Shown in pieces: positions 42,516 through 51,650 of a stretch of 64,000 nucleotides of DNA. The stretch lies in contig CAWJPL010000024.1 in the NCBI GenBank assembly GCA_963844695.1, positions 21,078 to 85,077 on the forward strand, in the 5' to 3' direction. Within the stretch, counting starts at the first letter, position 1. Every line of letters starts with the position of its first letter. The translations under genes were made by a program, and so were the position numbers. The notes under the pieces are model-generated. The model was not told where the DNA came from and searched no databases. It worked only from the letters and a program-made list of their open reading frames with translations. The DNA is from RYN-230 sp963844695 (lineage in GTDB: Bacteria > Actinomycetota > Actinomycetes > Streptosporangiales > Streptosporangiaceae).

Positions 42516-44314
42516 CCGAGGACCAGGACGTGTTCCGCCCAGGGGGCTACATACCGGAGGAGGAGACCGCCCGGCCGCCAGCAGCGCCGGCGCTGCCCCC
42601 GGCGGACGTCGAGGCGCTGTACCAGGTGGTCGCCGCGCGCCGCGACATCCGCAACGGCTTCCTCCCCGACCCGATCGCCGACGACGTGCTGACCCGGGTG
42701 CTGACCGCCGCGCACCAGGCCCCCAGCGTGGGGCTCAGCCAGCCCTGGGACTTCATCGTGCTGCGCGACCGGGCGGCCCGGGAACAGGCGCACGCCCTGG
42801 CCCGCAGGCAGCAGGAGGTGTTCGCGGCCGGGCTGCCCGGCCCCCGCGCCCGGGCGTTCCGCGAGCTCAAGGTGGAAGCGATCCTGGACACCCCGATCAA
42901 CGTCGTGGTGACCTGCGACTCCACCCGGGGCGGCCGCCACGTGCTGGGCCGCCACGCCCAGCCGCAGGTCGCGGGGTACTCGACCGCGTGCGCGGTGCAG
43001 AACTTCTGGCTCGCCGCGCGGGCCGAGGGCCTCGGCGTGGGCTGGGTCAGCTTCTTCGACGAGCGCGAGCTGGCCGCCGCGCTCGGCCTGCCCGCGCACC
43101 TGCAAGTCGTCGCGTACCTGTGCGTGGGGCACGTCGAGGCGTTCCCGGCCGCGCCGGAACTGGCGCTCAGCGGCTGGGCCCGGCGCCGGCCGCTGGCCTG
43201 GGCCGTGCACGACGGCCAGTGGGGCCGCCGCGGGCTGCCGGGCGCGCCGCCCGCCAGCCTGATCGCCGACACCATCGCCGCGATCGGGCCGCTGGACGCC
43301 GAGGCGGTGGCGCAGGCCCGTGAGCGGCAGGAGGCACTGACCAAGCCCAGTGGCTCGCTGGGCGTGCTGGAGCAGGTGTCGGTGCAGCTGGCCGGGCTGG
43401 CGCGGGAGTGCCCGCCGCCGCTGCCCGAGCCCGCCGTGGTCGCGGTGTTCGCGGGCGACCACGGGGTGCACGCCCAGGGGGTCACCCCGTGGCCGCAGGA
43501 GGTCACCGCGCAGATGGTGGCCAACTTCCTGGCTTCCGGGGCCGTGGTGAACGCGATCGCGGCGCAAGCCGGGGCCGAGGTCTGCGTGGTCGACGTCGGG
43601 GTCGCGGCGGACCTGCCGGCCGCACCCGGTCTGCTGCCCCGCAAGATCCGGCCCGGTACCGCGGACATGACCATGGGCCCGGCCATGACCCGGGACGAGG
43701 CCCTGCGCGCCGTCGAAGTGGGCATCGAGACCGCCCGCGACCTGGTCGCGGCGGGCAACTCGTGCCTGGTGACCGGGGACATGGGCATCGCGAACACCAC
43801 CGCGTCGGCCGCCCTGATCGCGGTGTTCACCGGGTCGGAGCCGGAGCAGGTCACCGGCCGGGGCACCGGTATCGACGACCCGACCTGGCAGCGCAAGGTG
43901 ACGGTGATCCACCGCGCGCTGGACGTCAACCGTCCCGACCCCGCGGACCCGCTGGGGGTCCTGGCCGCGGTGGGCGGCCTGGAGCACGCCGCGCTGGCCG
44001 GGTTCATCCTGGGCGGGGCGGCGCTGCGGGTGCCGGTCGTGCTGGACGGCGTGATCGCCTGCGCCGCCGCGCTGGCCGCCCGGGCGCTGGCCCCGGACGT
44101 GCTGGGCGCCCTGCTGGCCGGGCACCTGTCCACCGAGCCGGGCGCCCGCCGGGCGCTGGACGCGCTGGGCCTGCGCCCGCTGCTCGACCTCGGCCTGCGT
44201 CTCGGCGAGGGCTCCGGCGCGGTGCTGGCCCTGCCGGTCGTGGCGGCTGCGGCCCGGGTGCTGCGCGACGTCGCGACGTTCGACAGCGCCGGGGTCTCGG
44301 GCGAGAAGGGATGA
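42512..44314 (+). CDS. bluB-cobT: Fusion of BluB (DMB synthase) and CobT (NaMN:DMB phosphoribosyltransferase)
   Basis: 600 aa. Residues 30-230 are a BluB-type flavin destructase (AARRDIRNGFLPDPI, APSVGLSQPWDFIVL, YSTACAVQNFWLAARAEGLGVGWVS in part), which makes 5,6-dimethylbenzimidazole from FMN. Residues 255-600 are CobT (LTKPSGSLGVLEQVSVQLAG, FAGDHGVHAQGVTPWPQEVT, GDMGIANTTASAA, TGRGTGIDD), which activates that base to alpha-ribazole phosphate. One chain therefore makes and activates the lower ligand. TTG at 42512 overlaps the cbiB stop and has GGAGGAAACC upstream. Confidence 0.93.
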   Translation: MTEDQDVFRPGGYIPEEETARPPAAPALPPADVEALYQVVAARRDIRNGFLPDPIADDVLTRVLTAAHQAPSVGLSQPWDFIVLRDRAAREQAHALARRQQEVFAAGLPGPRARAFRELKVEAILDTPINVVVTCDSTRGGRHVLGRHAQPQVAGYSTACAVQNFWLAARAEGLGVGWVSFFDERELAAALGLPAHLQVVAYLCVGHVEAFPAAPELALSGWARRRPLAWAVHDGQWGRRGLPGAPPASLIADTIAAIGPLDAEAVAQARERQEALTKPSGSLGVLEQVSVQLAGLARECPPPLPEPAVVAVFAGDHGVHAQGVTPWPQEVTAQMVANFLASGAVVNAIAAQAGAEVCVVDVGVAADLPAAPGLLPRKIRPGTADMTMGPAMTRDEALRAVEVGIETARDLVAAGNSCLVTGDMGIANTTASAALIAVFTGSEPEQVTGRGTGIDDPTWQRKVTVIHRALDVNRPDPADPLGVLAAVGGLEHAALAGFILGGAALRVPVVLDGVIACAAALAARALAPDVLGALLAGHLSTEPGARRALDALGLRPLLDLGLRLGEGSGAVLALPVVAAAARVLRDVATFDSAGVSGEKG

Positions 44315-44931
44315 GCTGGCCCGGCCGCCGGCGGGACCTGGCCCGGCGTGACCGGCTGCCCCGGCGCCCGGGCGGCCGGGGGTACCGGGTGCTGGTCCTG
44401 GGCGGGGCGCGGTCGGGCAAGTCGGTGACCGCCGAACGGTTGCTGGCCGGCCGGGACCAGGTGGACTACGTGGCCACCGGGGCCGTGCCGGACGCCAGCG
44501 ACCCGGAGTGGGCCGCCCGGGTCGCGATCCACCGGGAGCGCCGGCCGCCGCACTGGGCCACGCTCGAAACGCTGGACCTGGAGAGCGTCCTGGCCGCACC
44601 GGACCTCTCCGCCCGGCAGCTGGCTACCCCGGTCCTGGTCAACTGCCTGTCCACCTGGCTAGCCGGGGTGATGGACGAGTGCGGGCTGTGGTCCGCCGCG
44701 CCCGGGGCCGACAAGGCGCTGGCCGCGCGGGTGGACGGGCTGCTGGACGCGTGGCGGGCGACCCGCCGGATCGTCGTGGCGGTCAGCAACGAAGTCGGCT
44801 CCGGCGTGGTGCCCGCCACCGCGTCCGGCGCCCGCTACCGCGACGAGCTCGGCCTGCTCAACACCAGGGTCGCGGCGCAGGGCCAGCAGGTGTGGCTGTG
44901 CACCGCCGGGATCCCCCGGCGGCTGCGGTGA
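44311..44931 (+). CDS. cobU: Adenosylcobinamide kinase / adenosylcobinamide-phosphate guanylyltransferase
   Basis: 206 aa. Seen: P-loop LVLGGARSGKSVTAERLL near residue 28, DYVATGAVPDASDPEWAARVAIHRERR in part, VLVNCLSTWLAGV and VSNEVGSGVVPATASGARYRDELG in part, which are the family signatures. The N-terminus has an extra Arg-rich 25 residues. ATG at 44311 overlaps the previous stop (ATGA); the end overlaps cobS (GTGA). Confidence 0.95.
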   Translation: MSWPGRRRDLARRDRLPRRPGGRGYRVLVLGGARSGKSVTAERLLAGRDQVDYVATGAVPDASDPEWAARVAIHRERRPPHWATLETLDLESVLAAPDLSARQLATPVLVNCLSTWLAGVMDECGLWSAAPGADKALAARVDGLLDAWRATRRIVVAVSNEVGSGVVPATASGARYRDELGLLNTRVAAQGQQVWLCTAGIPRRLR

Positions 44932-45788
44932 CCGGGGCCCGCCGGCCCCCCGGGAACGCGGCCCCGCCGCCGCCGGCGCCGGGCGCCCCGGCCTGGCGGG
45001 TGGCGCTGAGCCTGTTCACGGTGATCCCGGCCGGGGTCGGCGGTGACCTGGACGACGCCGCGGCGGTCCGGGCCGTGTACTGGCTGCCGGTCCTCGGCGC
45101 CGGCCTGGGACTGGCCGGGTCGGCCGTGCTGGTTTTCGTTGCGGCGGGTCAGTTGTCCGCGCAGCGGCAGTTCCTTGGTGCGGCTCTCGCGGTGGCCCTG
45201 CTCGCGGTGGCGACCGGGGGCCTGCACCTGGACGGGCTGGCCGACACCGCGGACGGGCTGGGCAGCCGCCGCCCCGCGGACCAGGCCCTGGAGATCATGC
45301 GCCGGTCCGACGCCGGGCCGCTCGGGGTGGCCACGCTGGTCCTGGTGCTGCTGGTCCAGGTCAGTGCGCTGGCCTCGCTGCCGCACTGGTTGGACCGGGA
45401 CGTGGCTCGGCTGGGAGTGGGCTGGACCGGGGCGTCCGGGCTGGTGCTGGCCGCGGTGACCAGCCGGGTGGCGGTGGTGCTGGCCACCGGCTCGCGCTCG
45501 GCCCGGCCGTCCGGGTTCGGCGCCCTGGTGGCCGGGCGGACCAGCGCCGCGGGCCGGGTGGCCAGCGTGGTGGCGTTGCTGGCCGCGGTGGTCGCGGCCG
45601 GCCTGGCCCTGGGCGGGGGGGCGGCCGCGGCCCGGGGCGCGGGCGCCGCGGTGGCGGGCCTGGCCGTGGCCGCCCTGGTCGGCTGGGCCGCGCGGCGGCG
45701 GCTCGGCGGGATGACCGGCGACGTGTTCGGCGCGATCGTCGAGCTGAGCACGGCCACAGTGCTCGTGGTCCTCGTGCTCGCGGGCTGA
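44928..45788 (+). CDS. cobS: Adenosylcobinamide-GDP ribazoletransferase (cobalamin synthase)
   Basis: Joins adenosylcobinamide-GDP with alpha-ribazole in the membrane, the last joining step of B12 synthesis. 286 aa with several helices. Seen: LSLFTVIP near the start, the signature GGLHLDGLADTADGLGSRR and IMRRSDAGPLGVATLVLVLL. GTG at 44928 overlaps the cobU stop. It closes the operon; no cobC-type phosphatase follows. Confidence 0.95.
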   Translation: MTGARRPPGNAAPPPPAPGAPAWRVALSLFTVIPAGVGGDLDDAAAVRAVYWLPVLGAGLGLAGSAVLVFVAAGQLSAQRQFLGAALAVALLAVATGGLHLDGLADTADGLGSRRPADQALEIMRRSDAGPLGVATLVLVLLVQVSALASLPHWLDRDVARLGVGWTGASGLVLAAVTSRVAVVLATGSRSARPSGFGALVAGRTSAAGRVASVVALLAAVVAAGLALGGGAAAARGAGAAVAGLAVAALVGWAARRRLGGMTGDVFGAIVELSTATVLVVLVLAG

Positions 45789-45844
45789 GCCCGCCCGCTG
45801 CGGGGCGCCGTGCGGGCCAGCAGAGCCCGGGCCAGAATGAAAAT

Positions 45845-46423
45845 ATGAACGAAGCGCATCTGCGGATCTGTGCCAGCCCGGAGTGGGCGGCGTTCGTCGA
45901 GTCCGAGCTGCTGCCCTGGGTGCTCGCGGAGGCCGACCTCGGCGACGAGGTGCTGGAAGTGGGGCCGGGACCGGGCCTGACCACCGACGTGCTGCGCCGT
46001 CAGGTCCCCCGGCTGACCGCCGTGGAGGTCGACGGGCGGCTGGCCCGTTCCCTGGCCGGGCGGCTGGCCGGCACCAACGTCACGGTGCTGCACGCCGACG
46101 CCACCGCGCTGCCGTTCGAGGCCGGGCGGTTCTCCGCGGCCACCCTGTTCACGATGCTGCACCATGTCCCGTCCGCCGCCCTGCAGGACCAGATGCTGGC
46201 CGAACTGCGCCGGGTGCTGCGCCCCGGGGGAGTGCTGGCGGGCACCGACGGCGTCGAGACCCCGGCCCGCCGGGAACTGCACACCGACGACGACTACCTG
46301 CCCATTGACCCGGCCACCATGGCCGGCCGGCTGGCCGGCGCCGGTTTCACCCGCGTCACGGTCGAGGTCGAGGAGGACCGTTTCCGGTTCGCCGCCACCG
46401 CGCCGGGGACCGTGCTTACCTGA
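45845..46423 (+). CDS. Class I SAM-dependent methyltransferase
   Basis: 192 aa. Seen: motif I VLEVGPGPGLTTDVLR near residue 36, LTAVEVDGRLARSLAGRL, HADATALPFEAGRFSAAT and LRRVLRPGGVLAGTDG. The substrate is unknown. It starts 56 bp after cobS, but there is no sign that it belongs to the cobalamin pathway. The stop lies in the first copy of an 18-bp tandem repeat. Confidence 0.87.
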   Translation: MNEAHLRICASPEWAAFVESELLPWVLAEADLGDEVLEVGPGPGLTTDVLRRQVPRLTAVEVDGRLARSLAGRLAGTNVTVLHADATALPFEAGRFSAATLFTMLHHVPSAALQDQMLAELRRVLRPGGVLAGTDGVETPARRELHTDDDYLPIDPATMAGRLAGAGFTRVTVEVEEDRFRFAATAPGTVLT

Positions 46424-46463
46424 GAACCCGTGCTTACCTGAGAACCCGTGCTTACCTGAGAAA
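46411..46463. repeat. 18-bp tandem repeat between convergent genes
   Basis: CGTGCTTACCTGAGAACC occurs at 46411-46428 and 46429-46446, with a partial third copy from 46447. Each copy carries TGA for the plus strand and TTA (TAA) for the minus strand, so both convergent genes end inside the repeat and extra stops lie behind each. Confidence 0.85.
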
Positions 46464-47150
46464 CATTGCGATGGCCAGGTACTGGCAGGTGGCGCCCGCG
46501 CAGACGTACACGTGGAAGACCTCGTGGTACCCGAACACCGAGGGGTAAGGGTCCGGACGGCGCCGGTGGTAGGACAGGGCGCCGACGGTATAGAGCAGGC
46601 CACCGCCGATCATCAGCGCCCCGGCGACCGGCCCGGCGTGGATCCAGACCTCGGGCAGGGCCAGCGCGGCCACCCAGCCCAGCGCGAGGAACGTCCCGCC
46701 GACCAGCCGTTCTGGCGCGTCCATCCAGGCCAGATGGATGCCGGCCGCGGTCGCGGTCAGCACCCACAACGTGATGAGGCCGGCCCGGGGGAGGGGGCCC
46801 GGGGCGGCCAGGATGAACACCGGCGTCGCGGTCCCGGCGATCAGGAGGAAGATCATCACGTGGTCGAGCCGCTGCAGGCGCTGCCGCCACGCCTGCGACC
46901 AGGTGCCGCAGTGATACAGGGCGCTCACCCCGAACAGCGCGCCCACGCTGACCGCGTACACCCCGAAGCTGTAGACCCGGGCCGGGCCGTGGGTCTGCGT
47001 CAGCAGCACGGTGCTGAGGACCAGGGAGGCCCCGAACCACAGCAGGTGCAGCCAGCCGCGCATCATCGGCTTGGCGTAGTAGACGCCGCGGCGGGCGTCG
47101 TAGAACATGTCCGCCGCGGGGGTCGCGGGCGTCGGGGAGGTAGCAGCCAC
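46452..47150 (-). CDS. Hemolysin III / PAQR-family membrane protein (TrhA-like)
   Basis: 232 aa with seven helices. Seen: MRGWLHLLWFGASLVLS, SALYHCGTWSQAWRQRLQRLDHVMIFLLIAGT in part, and FGYHEVFHVYVCAGATCQYLA. The conserved His and Ser/Asp residues of the PAQR zinc site are present (SALYH, RLDH, HEVFHVYV). The role in bacteria is thought to involve membrane homeostasis. ATG at 47150. Confidence 0.92.
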   Translation of the reverse strand: MAATSPTPATPAADMFYDARRGVYYAKPMMRGWLHLLWFGASLVLSTVLLTQTHGPARVYSFGVYAVSVGALFGVSALYHCGTWSQAWRQRLQRLDHVMIFLLIAGTATPVFILAAPGPLPRAGLITLWVLTATAAGIHLAWMDAPERLVGGTFLALGWVAALALPEVWIHAGPVAGALMIGGGLLYTVGALSYHRRRPDPYPSVFGYHEVFHVYVCAGATCQYLAIAMFLR

Positions 47151-47255
47151 CGTCGCACCTCCGGGTCCGGCCGGGGACCCGGCTAGCCCCGATGCCGCCG
47201 ACGTCCTGAGCTTCCAGTGTCACCCATGACTCGGTTATTTAGATACGGAAAGTGT

Positions 47256-47957
47256 TCATTGGCTGGTCAGGGGGGCGGCGGTGTCGTGCCGGGGCGGCCC
47301 GCCGCCGGGGCTGGGCTGACCGCCGGCGCCCAGGCTTCCGGCGAAGAAGTGCCGGGCGCTGTCTATCAGCTCGTCCAGCGGCGGCCACCAGGGGCCGTGC
47401 CGCAGCGTCCGGAGCGCCGCCAGCACCCGCTGCGTGTTCTCGGCCGCCTCGCCGTCCGCCGCGCTGACCACCGCCTCGACCCGGCGGGGGCGGGCGGCCC
47501 GGAGCGGCCCCAGGTACATCCCGGTGCCGTCGCCCGCGCTCGCCCCACGGTCGGCGCCGGCCCCCGAGTCTGCCGCGTCACCCGGGCCGGCTCCCGGAGT
47601 CAGCACCACGTAGTAGTCGGGCAGCTCGAACCGCCCGGCCCGTCCCGCGGCCACGGCCTGCGCGGCCTGCTGCTCGAACGCGGCGGCGTGGCCCGGCGCG
47701 GCGGTCAGGTCCCACATGGCGGACCACTCCGCGGCCACCCCGGCCAGCGGGTCGGCGGGCACCAGGACGTACGGCGACCGCCGCCGCGCCGCCTGGCCGA
47801 GGGCCAGGGCCGCCGCGGTCAGGCCGTCCGGCTCGCCGCCGGGTGGCCGGACCACGGACACGTTGGAGGACCGGGCCAGCCCGGCGAGCAGCGGCTCGGC
47901 CACCGCACCCACCAGGACCACCACGGTCGAAGACTCACGCCGCACCGGGCCGATCAT
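47256..47957 (-). CDS. Hypothetical protein
   Basis: 233 aa, not recognised. The N-terminal 120 residues look like a mixed alpha/beta domain (STVVVLVGAVAEPLLAGLARS, SPYVLVPADPLAGVAAEWSAM in part). An acidic linker rich in Gly/Asp/Ala and a second short domain follow (RVLAALRTLRHGPWWPPLDELIDSARHF, in part). No membrane helix or metal motif is obvious. It lies between the hemolysin-III gene and the metallophosphoesterase, 22 bp from the latter's end, and may be transcribed with it. Confidence 0.6.
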   Translation of the reverse strand: MIGPVRRESSTVVVLVGAVAEPLLAGLARSSNVSVVRPPGGEPDGLTAAALALGQAARRRSPYVLVPADPLAGVAAEWSAMWDLTAAPGHAAAFEQQAAQAVAAGRAGRFELPDYYVVLTPGAGPGDAADSGAGADRGASAGDGTGMYLGPLRAARPRRVEAVVSAADGEAAENTQRVLAALRTLRHGPWWPPLDELIDSARHFFAGSLGAGGQPSPGGGPPRHDTAAPLTSQ

Positions 47958-47979
47958 AGGCGGGGTGACACCGGGCGGG

Positions 47980-49676
47980 TCAACCCGCCCCGGGCAGGCT
48001 CGACAGCGGGAACGGCGGGCTGATCAGGAGCTCCACGTTCCGGTCGGTGGCGACCCCGGTCCGGCCCGGGTGCGTACCGCCGAAGGGGATGTTCGCGGCC
48101 AGTTCGCGATGGAGGGCGGCCAGGTCGCCGGGGCTGTACAGCGCCGCGCTGGCCAGCGACTGGCCGTCCAGCGCCCGCGGCCCGAGCGGCGCGTCGTGGT
48201 CCACCATCGTGCACGTGATGGACAGCTGCCCGCCGGAGTCGGCCAGCTCCACGAGGCGGGTCTGGCACGGCCAGTCCACCACTGCGCAGGTGGTGACCTC
48301 CCAGAAGCCGCGGCCCGGCTGATCCGGGTCGGGCCGGGCCCGGATGGCGTTGGTGTGCGTGTGGCCGTTGAGCCACAGCACCACGTTGGGGAAGCGGTGC
48401 AGCAGGGCGACCAGTTCGCCCGCGCCGATCAGCGGCTCGCCGCTCCGGCCCGGGATGCCAGCCCCGGGTGTTCGTCAGCGTGTCCACGCCGTGGTGGGAG
48501 AACAGGATGACCAGCCGGTCGTCCTGCCCGGTCGCGACCTGCTGCCCGGCCGGCCCGCGATAGGCCGAGTGCACCTCGGCGAGCCGGTCTTCCAGCCACC
48601 GGGCCTGCTGCCGGTCCAGGCACCCGTCGGCCCCGCCGGCCAGGCAGTTGGTGTCCAGCGCGATGAACCGCGCGGCTGGTGTGTCATGGACGTAGTAGGC
48701 GGTTCCGTTGCGGAGATTTTCGTCGGTAAAGCCGTGCCCGGCTGGGCACGCGCCCGGCCGGAAATGCGCGGCCACGAACTCGCCGCGGGTGACCGGCCGG
48801 CGGTCGGGATCGGCGGGCACGTGGCGGGAAGGACCAGCCATGAACGCCTCCGGGCGCACCGTGAACAGCTCGAGGGCCTCGTCGCTGTCGAACCCGTCGG
48901 GCAGCCGCATCGGCTTCCGGTCACCGGTCAGCGCGGCGACCAGGCCCGCGGTCCGCGTGCCCACGCCCTGGTTGAGGGCTTCGTGGTTGCCGAAGCAGGA
49001 CAGCCACGGCATCTCCAGGCCGCCCGCGGTGAACTCGCGCAGGGCCGCCTCGAGCAGGCCCGGGTGATGCGGGAAGCCCAGCTCGCGGCGGAAGAAGTCG
49101 GGCCCGTCCGGCCCGTCACCGTCGGGCTTCCAGAAGATGTCATCCGGCCAGTCCATGGCCTGCACCCCGGCGTAGCCGGGACCGCCGGAGTTGGGCGTGA
49201 CCCGGCCGCCGTCGAGCAGGGCCAGGAACGTCTGGACCTCGTTCCACTGCGCGTTGTCGATCGCGTCCCCGGTGGTTACGGCGAGCGCGGGCGGCTGGCC
49301 CGTGGCCGGCCCGCGCAGCGCGTTCACCGTGCGCAGCGTGGCGTCCACCGCGTGCGGGGTGAGCGCCTCCTGCGGGCGCTGCACCGGCACTACTCCCGCG
49401 TACCGGGGGTCGGTGAAGTAGCGGTTGAGGAACTCGAACCGGGTCGGCGACTGGACGTCGGCCAGCTGCAGGTCGGTGACGTGGACGAGGCAGAGGAGGG
49501 GGCGGGTGCCTGGTGGGCCTGGCGGCTGGATGCGCGGCGCCCAGGTCGTCCCGCAGCAGGTGCGGCTCGCCTGCGATGACCTCGACGGCGCGGTACGGCC
49601 AGCTCGCCCCTCGGCGCAGCACCGTGCCCGGGGCCAGCCGGCGGTGGGTGGTCAGTGGCGGGCGTCCTGCGCTCAA
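47980..49676 (-). pseudogene. Metallophosphoesterase (PPA1498/TIGR03767-like), two +1 frameshifts
   Basis: Start TTG 49676 overlaps the ABC ATPase stop (TTGA). Frame one gives RGASWPYRAVEVIAGEPHLLRDDLGA. A surplus base near 49531-49538 shifts it; the next frame gives LVHVTDLQLADVQSPTRFEF, ALAVTTGDAIDNAQWNE, LSCFGNHEALNQG and ILFSHHGVDTLTNTR. A second surplus base in the C-run at 48462-48468 shifts it again; the third frame gives VVLWLNGHTHTNAI and runs to 47980. Restored, it holds the metal motifs DLQ, GD, GNHE, H and GHTH. It probably cleaves a phosphoester brought in by, or released near, the adjacent importer. Confidence 0.82.
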
Positions 49677-50791
49677 ACCTCGCTCGCAGCCACGGAATCG
49701 TTGTCCGCAACGGAAACCAGCACGGGGTCCGGCCTTATCGACAGCGCGACGAAGCTGCCCGCGCTCAGTTCCGTGGCGTCCGAGGTCGGCAGCTGGGCCA
49801 TGATCGTGGTGTCGCCCAGGTTCACGGTGACGCGGCTGGTCGCGCCCAGGAAGGTGATGGCGATCACGGTACCGGCCAGCGGGCCGGACCCGGCCGCGCT
49901 CTCCGAGGCCAGGGTGACCGCCTCGGGCCGGACCAGCGCGGTGACCGGCCCGGCCGGGGTGCCGAGATCCACCACGGGCAGGTCGCGTCCCCGCACCGTC
50001 ACCGTGCTGCCGCTGAGCATGCCGGGGAGGCGGTTGGTCAGGCCGACGAACTCGGCCACGAATGGGGTGGCCGGGCGGGAGTAGACCTCGGTGGGCGGGG
50101 CGAGCTGCTCCAGCTGGCCCTCCCGCATCACCCCGACCCGGTCCGCGATGGCCAGCGCCTCTTCCTGGTCGTGCGTGACGAACAGCGTGGTGATGCCCAC
50201 CTCGAGCTGGATCCGGCGGATCTGGTCCCGCAGCTGCGCGCGGACCTTGGCGTCCAGCGCGGACAGCGGCTCGTCCAGCAGCAGCACCTGGGGCTCGATG
50301 GCCAGGGCCCGGGCCAGCGCGACCCGCTGCTGCTGGCCACCGGACAGCTGGTGGGCGTACCGGCCTGACTGCTCGGACAGTCCGACCAGGTCGAGCATCT
50401 CCAGGGCCCGCCGCTCCCGCTCGGCCTTGGCCATCCGGCGCAGCCGCAGCCCGAAGGCCACGTTCTGCACCACGGTCATGTGCGGGAACAGCGAGTAGGC
50501 CTGGAAGACCATGCCCATGTCCCGCTTGCTGGCCGGCCGGTGGGTGATGTCCTTGTTGTCCACGGTGATCCGCCCGGCGTCAGCGTCTTCCAGCCCGGCC
50601 AGCAGCCGCAGGGTGGTGGTCTTGCCGCAGCCGGACGGCCCGAGCAGGGCGATCAGCTCGCCGGGACGCAGCGTCAGGTCGAGCCCGTCCAGGGCGGTGA
50701 CCGCGCCGTACCGGCGGGTCAGGCCTTCCATCCGGACCTCGACGGCGGTCCGGCCGGCGGCGCCGGTGGCGCTGGTCACTGGTGAGCTCAC
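49673..50791 (-). CDS. ABC importer ATP-binding protein (PotA/FbpC-type)
   Basis: 372 aa. Seen: Walker A GPSGCGKTTTLRLLAG near residue 51, Q loop MVFQAYSLFPHM, signature LSGGQQQRVALARAL, Walker B VLLLDEPLSALDAKVR and H-loop TLFVTHDQEEAL, then a TOBE domain (residues 250-370). It powers the importer made of the two permeases upstream. It ends in a TTGA overlap with the metallophosphoesterase gene. The family includes transporters for polyamines, iron, thiamine and phosphonates; the substrate is not clear. Confidence 0.93.
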   Translation of the reverse strand: MSSPVTSATGAAGRTAVEVRMEGLTRRYGAVTALDGLDLTLRPGELIALLGPSGCGKTTTLRLLAGLEDADAGRITVDNKDITHRPASKRDMGMVFQAYSLFPHMTVVQNVAFGLRLRRMAKAERERRALEMLDLVGLSEQSGRYAHQLSGGQQQRVALARALAIEPQVLLLDEPLSALDAKVRAQLRDQIRRIQLEVGITTLFVTHDQEEALAIADRVGVMREGQLEQLAPPTEVYSRPATPFVAEFVGLTNRLPGMLSGSTVTVRGRDLPVVDLGTPAGPVTALVRPEAVTLASESAAGSGPLAGTVIAITFLGATSRVTVNLGDTTIMAQLPTSDATELSAGSFVALSIRPDPVLVSVADNDSVAASEV

Positions 50792-50801
50792 AGGTCTTAC
50801 C

Positions 50802-51650
50802 TCATCCCCGGCGCCGCTGGCGGCCGGCGTAGGACAGGATCGCCAACAGGACGAAGGCGAACAGGAGCGACGCCACGGAGGTCGAGAAGACGACCCCGGC
50901 GTTGGGCGTGTTGCGGCTGATCGAGTACAGCGTCGGCTGCAGGGTGTTGTAGAGCAGCAGGTAGGCGATCGTGTACTCGCCCAGGACCAGGGAGGCGGTC
51001 AGCAGCAGGGCGTTCAGGATGGCCTGCCACATGTTGGGCGCGATGACCCGGAACATCACGGTGAACCAGTTCGCGCCCAGGCTCCGGGCCGCCTCGGCCA
51101 GCGTGACGGCGTCGATGGCGTCGAGCCCTGACGCCAGCGCCCGGTAGGCGAAAGGCAGGGCCAGGACCACGTACACCCAGAACAGCTGCAGGCCGGACAG
51201 GCTGTAGTGCTGGATCCGGTTGTAGACCGGGGCGAGGCCGACGACCAGCGCGATGGCCGGGATGGTGAGCGGCAGCAGGCAGAGGAACTCGAAGATCCGG
51301 GTGAACCACACCACCCGCAGCTTGATCCAGATCATGGTGGGCACCATGAGCACCACCATGACGATGCTGGTGATGACGGCCAGTTCCAGGGTGAGCGCGA
51401 CCCCGCCGGGCAGCCCCGGGTAGGACACGATCTGCTTCCACGCGGCCAGCGACCAGGTGCCGAGCTTGCGCCCTTCCAGGGAGAACCGGGTCATGGACAC
51501 CAGCGGCGCGGCGATGAACACGCCGAACAGGGTGAACACCACGTAGCGGAAGGCGTTCAGCCGCCGCCGGCGGCGGCGCTGCATGCCCTGCGGCCCGCGA
51601 GCGGCAGGCCCGGCCAGCGGGGTCTCGCCGAGGGACGTTACCGCAGCCAC
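50802..51650 (-). CDS. ABC importer permease 2
   Basis: 282 aa from a GTG at 51650 with GGAGGG upstream, overlapping permease 1 by 13 bp. Six helices. The EAA loop reads LAEAARSLGANWFTVMFRVI, the site that contacts the ATPase. The family is that of spermidine/iron/2-aminoethylphosphonate permeases. ATG further in (MQRRRRRRLNAF) is an alternative start. Confidence 0.88.
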   Translation of the reverse strand: MAAVTSLGETPLAGPAARGPQGMQRRRRRRLNAFRYVVFTLFGVFIAAPLVSMTRFSLEGRKLGTWSLAAWKQIVSYPGLPGGVALTLELAVITSIVMVVLMVPTMIWIKLRVVWFTRIFEFLCLLPLTIPAIALVVGLAPVYNRIQHYSLSGLQLFWVYVVLALPFAYRALASGLDAIDAVTLAEAARSLGANWFTVMFRVIAPNMWQAILNALLLTASLVLGEYTIAYLLLYNTLQPTLYSISRNTPNAGVVFSTSVASLLFAFVLLAILSYAGRQRRRG

